Assembly (NCBI GenBank): GCA_963682025.1
Contig: CAVMKG010000237.1
Span: forward strand, 7,501-71,500
Direction: 5' to 3'
From: Cordilura impudica
Taxonomy: Eukaryota > Arthropoda > Insecta > Diptera > Scathophagidae
Length of the DNA stretch: 64,000 nucleotides
In this document: piece after piece, positions 1 to 11,608 of the stretch
Numbering within the stretch: the first letter of the stretch is position 1
Layout of the letters: the number at the start of each line of letters is the position of its first letter
Position numbers and translations under genes: made by a program
The notes under the pieces: model-generated
Told to the model about the DNA's origin: nothing
Database searches by the model: none
The model's input: only the letters and a program-made list of their open reading frames with translations

Positions 1-410
1 AATTAAAAATTAAAAATTAAAAATTAAAAATTATAAATTAAAAATTAAAAATTAATAACTAAAAATTAAAAATTAAAAATTAAAAATTAAAAATTAAAAA
101 TTAAAAAATTAAAAATTAAAAATTAAAAATTAAAAATTAAAAATTAAAAATTAAAAATTAAAAATTGAAAATTAAAGAATAAAAATTAAAAATTAAAAAT
201 TAAAAATTAAAAATTAAAAATTAAAAATTAAAAATTTAAAATTAAAATTTAAAAATTAAAAATTAAAAATTAAAAATTAATAATTAAAAATTAAAAATTA
301 AAAATTAAAAATTAAAAATTAAAAATTAAAAATTAAAAATTAAAAATTAAAAATTAAAAATTAAAAATTAAAAATTAAAAATTACAAATTTCAAATTAAA
401 AATTAGAAAT
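1..410. repeat. (AAAAATT)n satellite, about 58 units
   Basis: A 7-base unit, TT followed by five A, repeats almost without break, with a few point changes and one-base length changes. The array runs off the left edge, so its full length is unknown. It is not the insect telomere unit TTAGG. No coding content. Confidence 0.95.
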
Positions 411-799
411 TAATTAATTCAGATAAAAATATTTTAAAATTTGCTTTTTTTAAAATTAATATCTGGAAATTTGTAGCCAAGAATCAGTTGTTTTTTTTTT
501 TTTTTTTTGAATTATCATGAATTATCTCACTTTGGGTGTTATAACGCTGGCTGCGTTATATAATGAGTTTCATTAGGGGTTTTCTACTCTAGTAAAAGAA
601 AAATAATGCCATTTTGCAAATAGTAACGAATTTTTTCTATAGAAGACACGATCGTTGTTTTTTGTAACAAGGTATTATAATAGAAACTGGCCAACAAGAA
701 TTTAAATTTAATTGGTATTCGAAATTTAAATTTCAGTAACGACAACAGTTTTGAAATGGTAGCCGAACTCAATATTGGTTGTAATATTGCGTTTAAAAT
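411..799. other. AT-rich spacer
   Basis: I see no gene here. There is a T run at about 490-508. The right part probably belongs to the DINE-like element whose 3' end follows, but I cannot fix where that element begins. Confidence 0.5.
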
Positions 800-856
800 G
801 CAGGTGGAGGGTATCAAAGATTCGATCCAGCCGAATTTTACACTCTTACTTGTTTT
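800..856 (+). mobile_element. DINE-1/HINE-like 3' terminus
   Basis: The order GGAGGGTATCAAAGATTCG, degenerate hairpin, CCGAATTTTACACTCTTACTTGTTTT matches the 3' ends at 38290-38344 and 63010-63064. DINE-1/INE-1 elements of Drosophila end in the same layout (GGGTATC, hairpin, CTCTTGTTTT). The hairpin loop has diverged (TTCGATCCAGCCGAA). Confidence 0.75.
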
Positions 857-1830
857 GTGTAAGTTTTCTTCTGAGTGAAAACTCACTTACCGACTTTATT
901 ATAGAACTATACTTGATACCGAATATTTCTTATCTCCAATGATAATTTAGTGATTCCAACATAAATGCAAGCAGTTTGTTTAAGAAGCAAACCAAAATTC
1001 CCATTTACTACTACGCTCTCATCTTTTATCGATTGTTACACTTTCTAATTATTTGTTATTACTTTTTTAATAGATTTTTCTTTTTTTTTAGAAAGAGGAG
1101 AAATATAATACACCATCATTGGTATCTTTAAAAATATTATTAATCCTAATGATATCTTTTTATTATCAAGCTCTTTGTTCAATGTCAAAAATTCATTTTA
1201 ATTAAATCACAGTTTTTATTGTCGATACATTAAAATACTTAACAATATATAATTTATAATTTACTTGGTTGAGAATGACATTATTAAAACATGATTAGCT
1301 GCTTAAAGGTGTTGACCATAAAATATGGCTAATTTCGATAAAGTCAAACTAATAAAATAACATGGACATGAAAAGAGAAAAGCTGATGAAGAAGAATAAA
1401 ATTATACTACTCATCGTACAATGAAATAAATTATCAATATTATTAACTTATTAAAGTGTACACAGATTTCATAAGAACACACAAGCACACACATAAATAC
1501 CCAACACAAGAAACACATAATACATATTTATTTTCTGAAAGTTTATGAAAGAAAAGAATTGAAAAATTTTTTTAGAGTAAAAGATGAAATAAACCATGGG
1601 TGAATAAATTAAACATCACGACCATAAATACTTTGATTACACTAAAAAAATCAACAATAGACTGACTGATGGACCGACAATTTGAACGATCGATTGAAAG
1701 ATGGACTGATCATCATACAGCTCAATTAACTGATTTTCATCCACTACAACACTGACTTTTAAAAATAAATCTGCTGACTATTAAAAAATATAATGGCTTC
1801 AGAAGAGGTTCCCAACGTGTCTCTGACGAA
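857..1830. other. no recognisable feature
   Basis: AT-rich DNA with only short spurious ORFs. Nothing I can name on either strand. Confidence 0.5.
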
Positions 1831-1844
1831 TTGAGCTTGTGTTG

Positions 1845-2060
1845 AGTTTGTAACTACCAAAGATACTTGACCTACCTACCTTTTATTATAAACATCGACA
1901 ATAACTCACTCTTCGAGTCGATTAAGCAGTGTTTGTCTCTCTGTCTGACCGTCTGTCTATATGTCCATGTACTTGAGCTCAAACTACAGGTTGTAAATAT
2001 ATATATGTGTATAAGCTTTGTCGGCCGTGGGACGATCGCTAATAAAATTGTTGAAAGTTG
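1845..2060 (+). mobile_element. DINE-like fragment, second subfamily
   Basis: The text GTAACTACCAAAGATACTTG, then a CGAGTCGATT block, then a CTGTCTGACCGTCTGTCT run and AAACTACAGGTTG closely follows the order at 26340-26500. The CCGTCTG run after a GAGTCGAT block is characteristic of DINE-1/INE-1 elements. Both ends have been lost. Confidence 0.65.
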
Positions 2061-3764
2061 GTGCATGTTCAACCTAGTCGCCATACAAATGGCCTCTATG
2101 AGATCGACTTAAATTGGCCTTAGATCAAAATTATCATATAGATATTGATCAAATTTTAGTTTGTGTGTGTTTATTAGACTCTCAGTAGTCCAGAATTAAA
2201 CATTGTGGGTTCATTCTTAGTCATGGACGCCATATAAAGCTGCCTCCGATCTTCATTTAAAACTCTCGAAAAACAAAAATATTACTCAGATTTTTCTCGA
2301 ATTTAGTTTGTGTATGTCTGGGCTTTATGAACCCACAGTGGTAATATTTCAGAGGATAAGCTTACTGAAATAAGCAACCCATTTCAGTTATATAAGAACT
2401 TGAAAGACTTGAATTGCAGATATATTGTTAAACAATTAAAAATTACATAAATTTACGAATACTGCGCAGAATTCTTATCAATTAATCGAAAAATTTGTTA
2501 CAATTGTCGTATTACAATAAATTAACAATAAATAGGTTTTTTTTATATATATTATATTTGGCCAGATATTTTCCTTCGTTGAATTTTTAGTGAGCTAATG
2601 GGACCGATTTATTTAAAAGTAATTAAGCTTGCATCTTAATTTCTCTTTTCCCAACGTTTCGTAGTTTTTTTCGTCTACTTTATAACGGGAACGTCTATTT
2701 AATTAAATAAAAACATGGGCTATTACAATATTTACATCAATAACAAATAACAATAAATTTTAACTTACAATATTATTTTTATAATACACTACAGTCTTTA
2801 CATTTCACAAGGAACATAAAATCAAAGAAAAACATAGACCTTTGACTAGACCTATATGGATATATTATGCCTTTGATCTAAAACTATTCCCGGTTCCGTA
2901 CGTAAGCAGGCAGAGAGGATGTAGTAGAAAGTCTTATGTTCTCCGGGTCTAAAATTTCCCGCATAAGATGTGAGTTGTTGTCCTGTCAACTTTCAGACAC
3001 ATTCGAGACAAAGCCGAGGTAATCAGATTAATGTCACAAAAATTGTAGTTTAATTTGTAATGTCCCACAAGGAATCGTGTTAGTAGCCTTATGTTACATT
3101 TTGTGTCAATTAAAATTTCCTCTGTATGAGTCTAGTTGAATTATTCCAAAGCATATAAATGTATTCAGTCTCTCTAACATTCAAAGTTATAATAAATGAA
3201 TTTAGTCCACAATAGTGTTCTGGACCTATCATATGAGTAACGGGAATCCAAAGTAATGTTATATTGCTCCTAGTGGATGGCTGTTGAAAGATATGAAAAC
3301 ATTTCAATGAAAATTTTGATATATGTATGTATATATAACCGCGACGACAGCGCTAAAAGTATAAATGCTTGGAAATTCTGTGGGCTACTTGCCCATTGAC
3401 TCAGAAAACATGATATGTGCACCAGACAAGAAACCACTCTGAGGATTTTATTAGTTTATGTTAATTTGAGCTACCAAAAACCAACTCATAATTGTTTAAG
3501 TGAGACTGTCAACTATTTTTTGTTTGCAAATACATATGTAAAGATCAAATCGAATGTGAAAAATATATGGAAACTTGGTCGTAAAATTGTACTATTATCA
3601 ACATATTTTCTGAGCTATCTGATGTGTTCTAACAAAATATAAATAAACCAAATTTGAGTAAAATGTACTATACGATGTTTGATTCACAAATTCGAAGTTT
3701 TGAGTGTTAAAAAGTTATTTTCTTGAGAACAGCATTTGTAAATTCCTTAATATTTAGAAAGTAA
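2061..3764. other. no recognisable gene
   Basis: AT-rich. A short inverted match (TTGTGGGTTCATT near 2200, ATGAACCCACAGT near 2328) hints at a degraded repeat. ORFs here are short and unlike known proteins. Confidence 0.45.
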
Positions 3765-4440
3765 AGTATTGTTGGACTTTTCTAAAGCATTTGACACTAT
3801 AGACCATAACATATTAATGCAGAAATTACAGAAAATGATGAATGTTTCTTCAAAATTGGTTAGCTTAATGTTATCTTACCTTAAAAACAGAATGCAGTGT
3901 GTGAAAGCAAGTCTGGTATGTCAAGTTTACTTAATGTTAAACGAGAAGTTCAGCAACGGTCAATTCTTGGACCTCTTCTTTTTTCAATGCACTCTAATGA
4001 TGTTTTCAATCATGTTATGATGACGCTCAATTATGTATAAGCAACAGATATGAAAGTCTTGAGAACTGCACCAAAAAATTGAATGCAGATCTAAACAGAG
4101 CTGTTCTTTTGGTCTCAGCAAATGGGTTAAGTTTAAATCCATGAAAATCTAAATGTATTGTTATACGTAAAAGGACTAGCAAAATTATAATTAAGCCAAA
4201 CATACTTCAAAATACTCAGCCGATTGAGATTGTTGAAAGCGCAAAGAATTTAGGAGTTATCTTCAATTGTACGCTTACTTGGTCTGAACATGTAAATGCA
4301 GCATGGGTCACAACTTATTCTATGCTTAGAACACTCTAGCCAACACAATGCTATACACCAATAAAACTTAGAATCTTACTCGCAAAAACATATTTGTTAC
4401 CGATTCTGATGTATGTGAATTCGGAAAACCAGCGAAACAC
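3765..4440 (+). pseudogene. Non-LTR retrotransposon reverse transcriptase fragment
   Basis: The reading LLDFSKAFDTIDHNIL is reverse-transcriptase motif A. A motif-B region reading ILGPLLF follows in a shifted frame near 3965, and a thumb-like stretch (LGVIFNCTLTWSEHVNAA) lies near 4250. Several frameshifts and stops break it, and no endonuclease or ORF1 is present. It resembles the fragment at 13.5-15.1 kb in motif spacing. A dead 5'-truncated copy. Confidence 0.8.
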
Positions 4441-5111
4441 GCTTCATGGCCAAAAGTAGAAGTTAGTTGATTGTTAAGTTAACCCATTTACTTTTTGTCA
4501 AAAATTTATTAATGTATGAAAAAGGTAGAGTTTCACGTAAATTTTGATTCGAATGTTAAGTCTCATCTACCATCAACAAAAAATATCACCCCATGACCAC
4601 ACCCATCTGCCCCGATGCAGGGGCGCATTTCTGCAACCCTTATTTTTAGACACTTTTTGCATTAATTTTTACGAATAATAAAAAAAAAATGAATAATCAT
4701 GAGGAATTATTGCCAATATAAGTAACTATTTTATTTATAATAAATGTTACACATATGATACATATACATGCGTGACCCCACATATGTGTAAAATTGACTG
4801 TTCAAAATTTCGAACGCTGGCGCTTATACTATAGTTACTCATTGGCGAGTAACTTGACTGACATTACTCATTCTTTTTGTTATATTTGACACGCGGTATA
4901 TGTGAAAAGACGCTTCTTCATTATATTCGTGTTTATACAGTTTATAATCAATTTTTGCAAGAAAAGGTAAATTTTTCATATGTTATATGGAAAATAATTG
5001 TGAATTTCGGGAGTTTTTGTTGGTGTTGTACTGATTTTTATTGATTGGTGTTTTGCGTAGGTAAATACACGTACACTTAAAAAAGTTTTGTGTATGAAGG
5101 ATTTGGATTAA

Positions 5112-6175
5112 ATAATAGCCAGTTGGAGTGATGACGACGACATTAATTGTGTGAATATACTTTCTCCTGATCGAGTCAACAAATGTTCAGATGAAGAATC
5201 ATTCAATGCCGATGAAATTGCCTTGAATATATTTCTGAATCCATTGAACGAGGTTGACGGTTTCGTTGAAATTGAAACTGGAAGAAATGAAATTGAGAAC
5301 AGTGGATATCATGAATTTGAAGAGGAGGCAGGACCTTCAACATTGAAGAAGCCTCGATTTGAATACAAACCGCTCAATTCTTTTGGAAATCCGAAATGGT
5401 CAAAAAGGAACCGAAATGATTTAGACAAAGCTGATAAAATGGCTAAGGTATGTATAACAATAGCAAATAAAATAAGACGCAAAAACATCTCTGTAAATCG
5501 ATATATTATGGATTATACTTGTATTGTTCTTTTTGCTTCGTCCTTTATTCGATATTATAAATCGAAAATTTCTTCAACTTGGCGTTTGAGACGAAATGTT
5601 GTTCATAGATGGACATATAGTTCCATATTTTTGGAGGCATAGCTGTAAGATGTTCATTAGAGGCAAAACAATTCGATTTGGTTATAAATTTTGGTGTCTA
5701 TGTTCTTCTTCAGGTAATAAATCTCTGATCTTCTGAATGAATGAAAATATTTTCTACGAAAAAGAAAAATGAAAATCAATAAAAATCAAAACATACTTAA
5801 CATGAAAAATATTTAAATTTATATATAAAAATGTAGTATATAAATTTAAAGTATAAATAAGAAGATGTATAGATAGATAAACTACAGACATGAAGTTTAT
5901 TTTGACAACTTCTTCACATCATACCACTTGCTTTGTTTGTTGGCTAATAAATGATTTTGTGCTTCGGGAACCGTTCGTTCCAATCGACTGGCTGGTTGAT
6001 CCGATGAACAATTACCAAGGGGTGATTGTGATTATATGTTTGACGCCACACAAAATATATTGCTATGTAGATGGCAGGACAACAAAGAGGTGATCATGGC
6101 AACAAATTTTGACCAAGTCTTGCCTTTGCACAATGTCCAATGTCCAAGAAAAGCATCAATATTAAAAAAGAACCC
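5112..6175 (+). pseudogene. piggyBac transposase, N-terminal and catalytic part (broken)
   Basis: Would cut and paste a piggyBac element. The acidic start reads SWSDDDDINCVNILS, typical of the family. At 5605-5737 the frame reads IDGHIVPYFWRHS then FIRGKTIRFGYKFWCLC, the first catalytic Asp block. At 5892-6140 it reads VYFDNFFTSYHLLCLL, GTVRSNRLAG and RWQDNKEVIMATNF, the second Asp block (DNFFTS) and the W-DNK-V block. These sit in different frames with in-frame stops, and the block between 5737 and 5890 is missing or replaced. ORFs in other frames here are accidental. The coding sequence resumes at 15973. Confidence 0.88.
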
Positions 6176-6180
6176 CGACG
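6176..6180. repeat. Target site duplication CGACG (left)
   Basis: CGACG directly before the left Transib terminus is repeated directly after the right terminus at 15968-15972. Five-base GC-rich duplications are a published hallmark of Transib. Confidence 0.9.
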
Positions 6181-7150
6181 CACTGTGACTGAAATTTTGA
6201 TTTCATTGGCAAAAAGTCAAATTTGTTGTCAAATTTTTTGTCATCGATTTTTAAAATTTTAACGCCTTTTTGTAGCTAATATATCCAGATTAAGTAGCCA
6301 AAAAATTAAGTTAAACTATTGCTAATTGTGGGCGTGGCATGCTGTCAAACTCGACTGTTTTTTTAATTAAAAAAAAGCTGATTTTTTTTTGTTTTTTATT
6401 AAAAATAAATGGTTGCTACTCGCAAGCTGTCCTCGATAATGAGCTGCGGTCTTTTTTATAATGTTGGCAGGATTATAGTCTTTAGTTGTTGTAAGTTGTC
6501 ACAGCTCTACCGTTTAATATTTGGGGCGCTATGAAATATTTATGAAACTACTATATTTTTCTCAAATTTCAACTTTAGTGGCATAGAACTTCTAGGGAAC
6601 AAAACGGGACAAGAAACGAATACCACCTAGAGAAAAGTGAAAGTGTCCTCTTTAATCCTATATATACTTTTGCGCCCGTGACGACCCGTGGGTAGAACAC
6701 TTCTTTCATTTTAATGAAATTACTCAAATTATGATAATTTAAACAGCCCTATAGGTACTCGTATACAATGGTGTATTAAATTTGTGCTTTCGGTATTGTA
6801 TAGCTTATAATAGTCTTTATTTGTTCTATTACCATAATATATTTGTAAGTAAGGATGTCAATACACAGAATGTCAATGCACATACATTTTTTATACCTTT
6901 TTATTTTACATAACAATGCACTAATGCAAGTAGTAAAGAAAACAGAAACAGGTAATTCATTTAATTTCATATATATATCTTATTTTAGGTAGTAATGCAC
7001 TAATGCCATTTTCTTACCTTTTTAATTTACCTAGAAACATAGTCTGATGGCTTATGAGAATGCTTATAAGAAAGCGACATGTGAATACAAACTCAATTGC
7101 TCTAAAGTATTTCAGCAATAACAGTCGCAAATAAAAATACTCAGAAAAAT
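6181..7150 (+). other. Transib 5' non-coding region
   Basis: Between the left TIR and the first Met codon. AT-rich, with an A/T-run pair near 6357-6400. No protein match seen. It is long for a 5' leader, so it may hold another degraded insertion. Confidence 0.5.
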
Positions 7151-8623
7151 ATGGAGAGCTTCAGTTATAAAGAACTGGTCGAAGAGTATTTTAGAAACAA
7201 AAACAAGGAAGATGTTCTTAGTTACGTTAAAATAATATTAAAATTAAATACGTGTAGCAGCGAAATACAAGAGCAAGTATCTAATTTCGTCAAAGCACTA
7301 AAAAAAACGCTACAAAGAAGTTAGCTACAGTAAACAAAATTTTTATATGAAAAGTGCAAACTGGTTAGAAGGCCAACTTACTGTCGCTGCAGAAACAGCA
7401 AAGCAAGATAAGGCTGGAAGACCACGCAAATCTTTGGACAACTGCAGCAATAGATCTAAGAGGCGAAAACTTAAAGATGGTAACGATGAAATTGGTTGTA
7501 CAAATATAAAAGAATCTTTCCTACATCAATTAGGATCACAGAACCAATTAACAAAAGTGGATATCATTGAAAAAGTGGTTAAAGCTAGCGCAGTGAGAAC
7601 AAAACGGATTCTTAAAAGTATACCAACTCCGAGCGATGCAATACAGTTCACAAATGAGGAGGCATTAGCATTATTTCTGGATTTGAAATTAACAAAACAG
7701 CAATTTATTCAGCTCAGATTGCGTGCGATTGAAAAAGGCTCAAATATGTATCCAGCATGTCATCACATAACCGCTGCGAAAATGGACTGTTTGCCATCAA
7801 AGGACACTACTACAATCACACCAATTTCGGTAGAGGTACAACTACAATCTCTACTTGATCACACAGCCGAACGCTTGCTTCAATCAATAAAAGGAAATGA
7901 GTTAAAGAAATATGGAAACACGAAGCTAATTCTTTTTTGTAAATGGGGATGTGATGGTTCTTCGGGACAGAAACAATACAAACAAGTAGTATGTGAAAAT
8001 ATCTCGGACTCGGATATGTTCATGGTATAATTTGTACCATTGCGATTGAAAAAGATTTAAGAAGATTCAGAGTCTTCGACTAGTACAACGCAAACAATGG
8101 ATATTTGGAAAAATGAGACACCATCTTCTACGAAATACTGCAGGCCAATCAAATTTGAATTCAAAAAATAAACTCGTGATGCCATTAACATAGAAGTTAG
8201 TGATATCAAGGCCCAAATTGCAACACTACAGCCATTACAATTACAGTTAGATGAGCAGCAAATTGAAGTAAGCTGCCAATTGGTGGTGACAATGACAGAT
8301 GAAAAAGTAGGTCATTTTTTGACTAACACGAAGGCTGCGTCCAGCTGCGCTATATGCCAAGCAACATCAAGCCAATTAAACCAAGTCCCGACAAAATCAT
8401 TAGATAATACCGATGCATATGAATTTCGATTATCACCACTACATGCAAGAATACGGCTTATGGAACACATACTAAAAATCAGTTATGATTTGGATTTCGG
8501 GTCTTCAGGATCAATAAGAAACAACGAAACGAACAAAGAGTTAAAAAGTTCAAAAAAGAAACACGTTCAAGATGAATATCGCAAATGTGGATTGATTATA
8601 GATAAGCCAAAATAAGGGTCAAG
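7151..8623 (+). pseudogene. Transib transposase, N-terminal and first catalytic region (RAG1 relative)
   Basis: Transib transposase is the DDE enzyme from which the RAG1 core derives. The start at 7151 reads MESFSYKELVEEYFRNKNK. A one-base slip in the A run near 7304 moves the frame to the 227-codon ORF at 7347-8030. That ORF holds GRPRKS, FTNEEALALFLDLKLT, LQSLLDHTAERLL and KWGCDGSSGQKQYKQ; the Asp of GCDGS (7953-7955) is the first catalytic residue by family alignment. A frame change follows; the PSSTKYCRPIKFEF block is near 8125, and SCAICQ and SPLHARIRLMEHIL are in the ORF at 8280-8615. The retrotransposon then interrupts at 8630. The second half is at 13007-13521. Confidence 0.9.
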
Positions 8624-8629
8624 CAAAAT
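8624..8629. repeat. Target site duplication CAAAAT (left)
   Basis: CAAAAT at 8624-8629 repeats at 13006-13011. Removing the intervening DNA and one copy restores the transposase reading GSSK-MDGNTARRFF, which confirms the insertion. Confidence 0.88.
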
Positions 8630-8728
8630 TATTTATTATTTATTATTTATTATTATTATTAATCTATGGAATTAATCCTTACAGACTATTTAAAAAAACA
8701 TTTAACAATGAATGAAAAATTAAAAAAT

Positions 8729-11608
8729 TTAATTTAATGTGTTCAAATAAATTATTATATTACTTTTTATGACATTTGTATTTGAAAAAAAATCTATAAA
8801 TCTATAAAGCTTATTAAATTCAGAACACATTCGTCTAAGCGGATCACCGTTTGCATAATTTGATCTATAAAACTGGACAGTTAAAGGTGAGAAGAAACGT
8901 GTTGGCCGTTGGGGGATGTTAAATGAAATATTGTTGATCAGAAAACCAGAACTAACATCGCCATTAATTATGTTCAAAAGAAACGAAACGTTTAGCATAG
9001 ATCTGCGGCTTTTTAAGGTTGGCAGCTTAACAAGGGCGAGTCTGCTGTTATATGACGGAAGATTTAATTGGTTAAAATTTAAGCTGCGAAGACAGAATAG
9101 TAGGAATTGTTTTTGCACCGATTCAATGCTATCAATATGAGTTTGATAGATAGGGTCCCATATAATAGATGCATATTCCAAAATCGGTCTCACAAGTGAC
9201 GTGTATAGTGTTTTTGTTACATACGGATCGTTGAACTCTTTAGACCAACGTTTTATAAAACCAAGAACTCCTCTGGCTTTGTTTACCGTAATTGTAATAT
9301 GAAGAACGAAACTAAGTTTTGAATCTAATAAGACACCAAGATCTAAGAAGTTATCAACTTTTTCCAATTGAAAGCCTCCCAACACGTAATTTACAGATAT
9401 TGGTCTTTTTCGAACAAAACGCATATATTTGCACTTTTTAAGATTGAGCTCCATTAAATTTAAAATACACCATGAGTGAAACGAATCCAAATCATTTTGA
9501 AGATAAGTGTGGTCGGAATATTGGTTATAACTCATAAAGACTTTTACATCGTCAGCATACATCAGGATATTTGAAAACTGAATAACCTGTGGCAAATCAT
9601 TTATAAATAAAGAAAATAAAAGCGGTCCAAGATGGCTGCCTTGCGGTACTCCAGATAAAACATTAATATTTTTCGAAGATATGTTATTAAAAAGTACATT
9701 TTGCTTTCTGTTTGTCAAATATGAATATATCCACTTTGTACTAAGATCAGAAAATCCCATTAGATGTAATTTCTTTATAAGAAGTTTATGGTTGACTTTA
9801 TCAAACGCCTTGCTGAAATCAGTGTAAATTGCGTCAGTTTGCTTTCTTTGAAGAAAGCCACGATTGACTATTGTTGTAAGATGTAAAAGGTTCGTTGAGG
9901 TTGAGCACCGTTTTTGAAAGCCATGTTGGAATGGAGAAATTAATGTGTTGACTTGGTGACATAGTTGATCAGTTATAATTTTTTCAAAGAATTTAGGTAT
10001 AGTACTTAATTTTGCAATACCACGATAATTTGTAACATCCGACTTGTTTCCGGATTTAAATAGCGGAATAATGAAAGAGTCCTTCCATGTATTTGGAAAG
10101 TATCCGTATTTAATTGATGAGTTAAACATTATTGTCAATGGAATAGCTAAAGCATCCGCACATTTGATTAAAATACTGCTAGGAATTTTATCAGGTCCAC
10201 TATTATACGAAAATTTTAGTTTTTTCAACCCTTTAGAAACCATAGAGACATCAAGAAATGGAATACATATGGTTCTATTAGCAGTCAGTATATATGGATA
10301 AGTGGTAGAATCATCAAAAGTTGAATTGGAATAAGTTGTTGAAAAAAAATCAGCAAACAAATTACTTATAATAGTATTATCATAAGATTCAGTATGTTGA
10401 AATTTCATAATAGCAGGATAACCAGTTGTTTTTCTCTTAGTGTTGACAAATTTATAAAAAGATTTTGGATTACTTTTGAAACTATTTTTCATTTTGATTA
10501 AGTAATTTGAGTAACATGATTTATTCAGTGCAGTATATTCCGCTCGGCTGATGGAGTATTTCCCATAATCCACAAGAGAACCGGATAGCTTGTATTTCTT
10601 GTAATATTTATTTTTTTTATTTTTAAGTCTTATGAGTTGCTTGGTATTCCAAGGAGGACCAGAAAGTTTATTACGAATTTGTTTCGGAATACATAAATCC
10701 ATTGCAGAGGAAATAGTACTGTAAAATGTTTCAGTCATATGATCAATAGCAACTGTGGATCCAATAGAAAAAGATAATAGACTGTGCCAGTTCGTACTGT
10801 GTAGAAGTTCGTTCAACAAACAGTAATTTGATTGTGCGAAACAAAAATCTTTAACATCATTTTTAGAAGGTGTTTTTAAAAGTCCAGAGGGAATATATAA
10901 ATTTACTTCAATGGTAGGGTGATGTGTATCTTCAGGAGAAGAAATTGGGATTGAACGCTTGATGTAACATTCCGAAGTATCGTTGACAAATATTAAATCC
11001 AATAATTTATAAAGATTGTTGTATATACCATTTATTTGAAAGAGATTCAGATCAAATAAAATATTGAAAAGCTCTTCACACTTATTATTTGATTTGGATG
11101 GAACAAAATATTTTTCATCAGGTAAGAACTTCCAGGATATTGAAGGCAAATTAAAATCACCAAGAATAATAACAAAGTCATCTTGATTAGCTGTACGAAG
11201 AATATATTTAATAGCTTCGCCATGTTTGTCATAAATAGACTGTGAGGACGATGGAGGAATATATGAGCAGGTAATAAATAATTGTTTTCCATTAAGTTTA
11301 ATTAAAACTGCGATAAATTCGATGTCGAATGAGGGGTCAATTAATAAAGCCTCTGAGAATAAAATACTGGAGACCGCAATAAGAACACCGCCACCATTTG
11401 TTGTGGACCCACGATCACGTCTAAAAATATTGTATTTGTAAGAGAGTATTTCCGTATTCAAAAAAGTATCATTAAGCCAAGTTTCAGTAAGTACGATGAT
11501 GTGATGTTGTAAGTTGAAACTTTCCATATATAAAGATGTGAGTTTAGTTCTTAAGCCGCGAACATTTTGATAAACTAATGAAATGTAATCAACAGTACAA
11601 GCTCCTAG
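8729..11608 (-). CDS. ORF2: APE endonuclease and reverse transcriptase
   Basis: Replicates the element by target-primed reverse transcription. The first Met is at 11527, but the frame is open upstream to 11608 and the endonuclease signature YQNVRGLRTK lies there, so the protein probably starts by frameshift from ORF1. Endonuclease motifs: LTETWLND, GGGVLIAV, SYIPPSSS, ILGDFNLPSISW and HHPTIEV. Reverse-transcriptase motifs: YTDFSKAFDKVNH, SGVPQGSHLGPLLF and LMYADDVKVF. The catalytic YADD is intact. About 959 codons without a stop, near the usual ORF2 length. A thumb-like C-terminal region follows. Confidence 0.93.
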   Translation of the reverse strand, partial: LGACTVDYISLVYQNVRGLRTKLTSLYMESFNLQHHIIVLTETWLNDTFLNTEILSYKYNIFRRDRGSTTNGGGVLIAVSSILFSEALLIDPSFDIEFIAVLIKLNGKQLFITCSYIPPSSSQSIYDKHGEAIKYILRTANQDDFVIILGDFNLPSISWKFLPDEKYFVPSKSNNKCEELFNILFDLNLFQINGIYNNLYKLLDLIFVNDTSECYIKRSIPISSPEDTHHPTIEVNLYIPSGLLKTPSKNDVKDFCFAQSNYCLLNELLHSTNWHSLLSFSIGSTVAIDHMTETFYSTISSAMDLCIPKQIRNKLSGPPWNTKQLIRLKNKKNKYYKKYKLSGSLVDYGKYSISRAEYTALNKSCYSNYLIKMKNSFKSNPKSFYKFVNTKRKTTGYPAIMKFQHTESYDNTIISNLFADFFSTTYSNSTFDDSTTYPYILTANRTICIPFLDVSMVSKGLKKLKFSYNSGPDKIPSSILIKCADALAIPLTIMFNSSIKYGYFPNTWKDSFIIPLFKSGNKSDVTNYRGIAKLSTIPKFFEKIITDQLCHQVNTLISPFQHGFQKRCSTSTNLLHLTTIVNRGFLQRKQTDAIYTDFSKAFDKVNHKLLIKKLHLMGFSDLSTKWIYSYLTNRKQNVLFNNISSKNINVLSGVPQGSHLGPLLFSLFINDLPQVIQFSNILMYADDVKVFMSYNQYSDHTYLQNDLDSFHSWCILNLMELNLKKCKYMRFVRKRPISVNYVLGGFQLEKVDNFLDLGVLLDSKLSFVLHITITVNKARGVLGFIKRWSKEFNDPYVTKTLYTSLVRPILEYASIIWDPIYQTHIDSIESVQKQFLLFCLRSLNFNQLNLPSYNSRLALVKLPTLKSRRSMLNVSFLLNIINGDVSSGFLINNISFNIPQRPTRFFSPLTVQFYRSNYANGDPLRRMCSEFNKLYRFIDFFSNTNVIKSNIIIYLNTLN

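Noticed and set aside
1..410. Telomeric repeat
   Set aside because: The unit is TTAAAAA, not the insect TTAGG, and higher flies generally lack simple telomere repeats.
5890..6093. A small independent gene on the plus strand
   Set aside because: It is the wrong frame of the piggyBac transposase; the correct frame gives the DNFFTS and W-DNK-V blocks.
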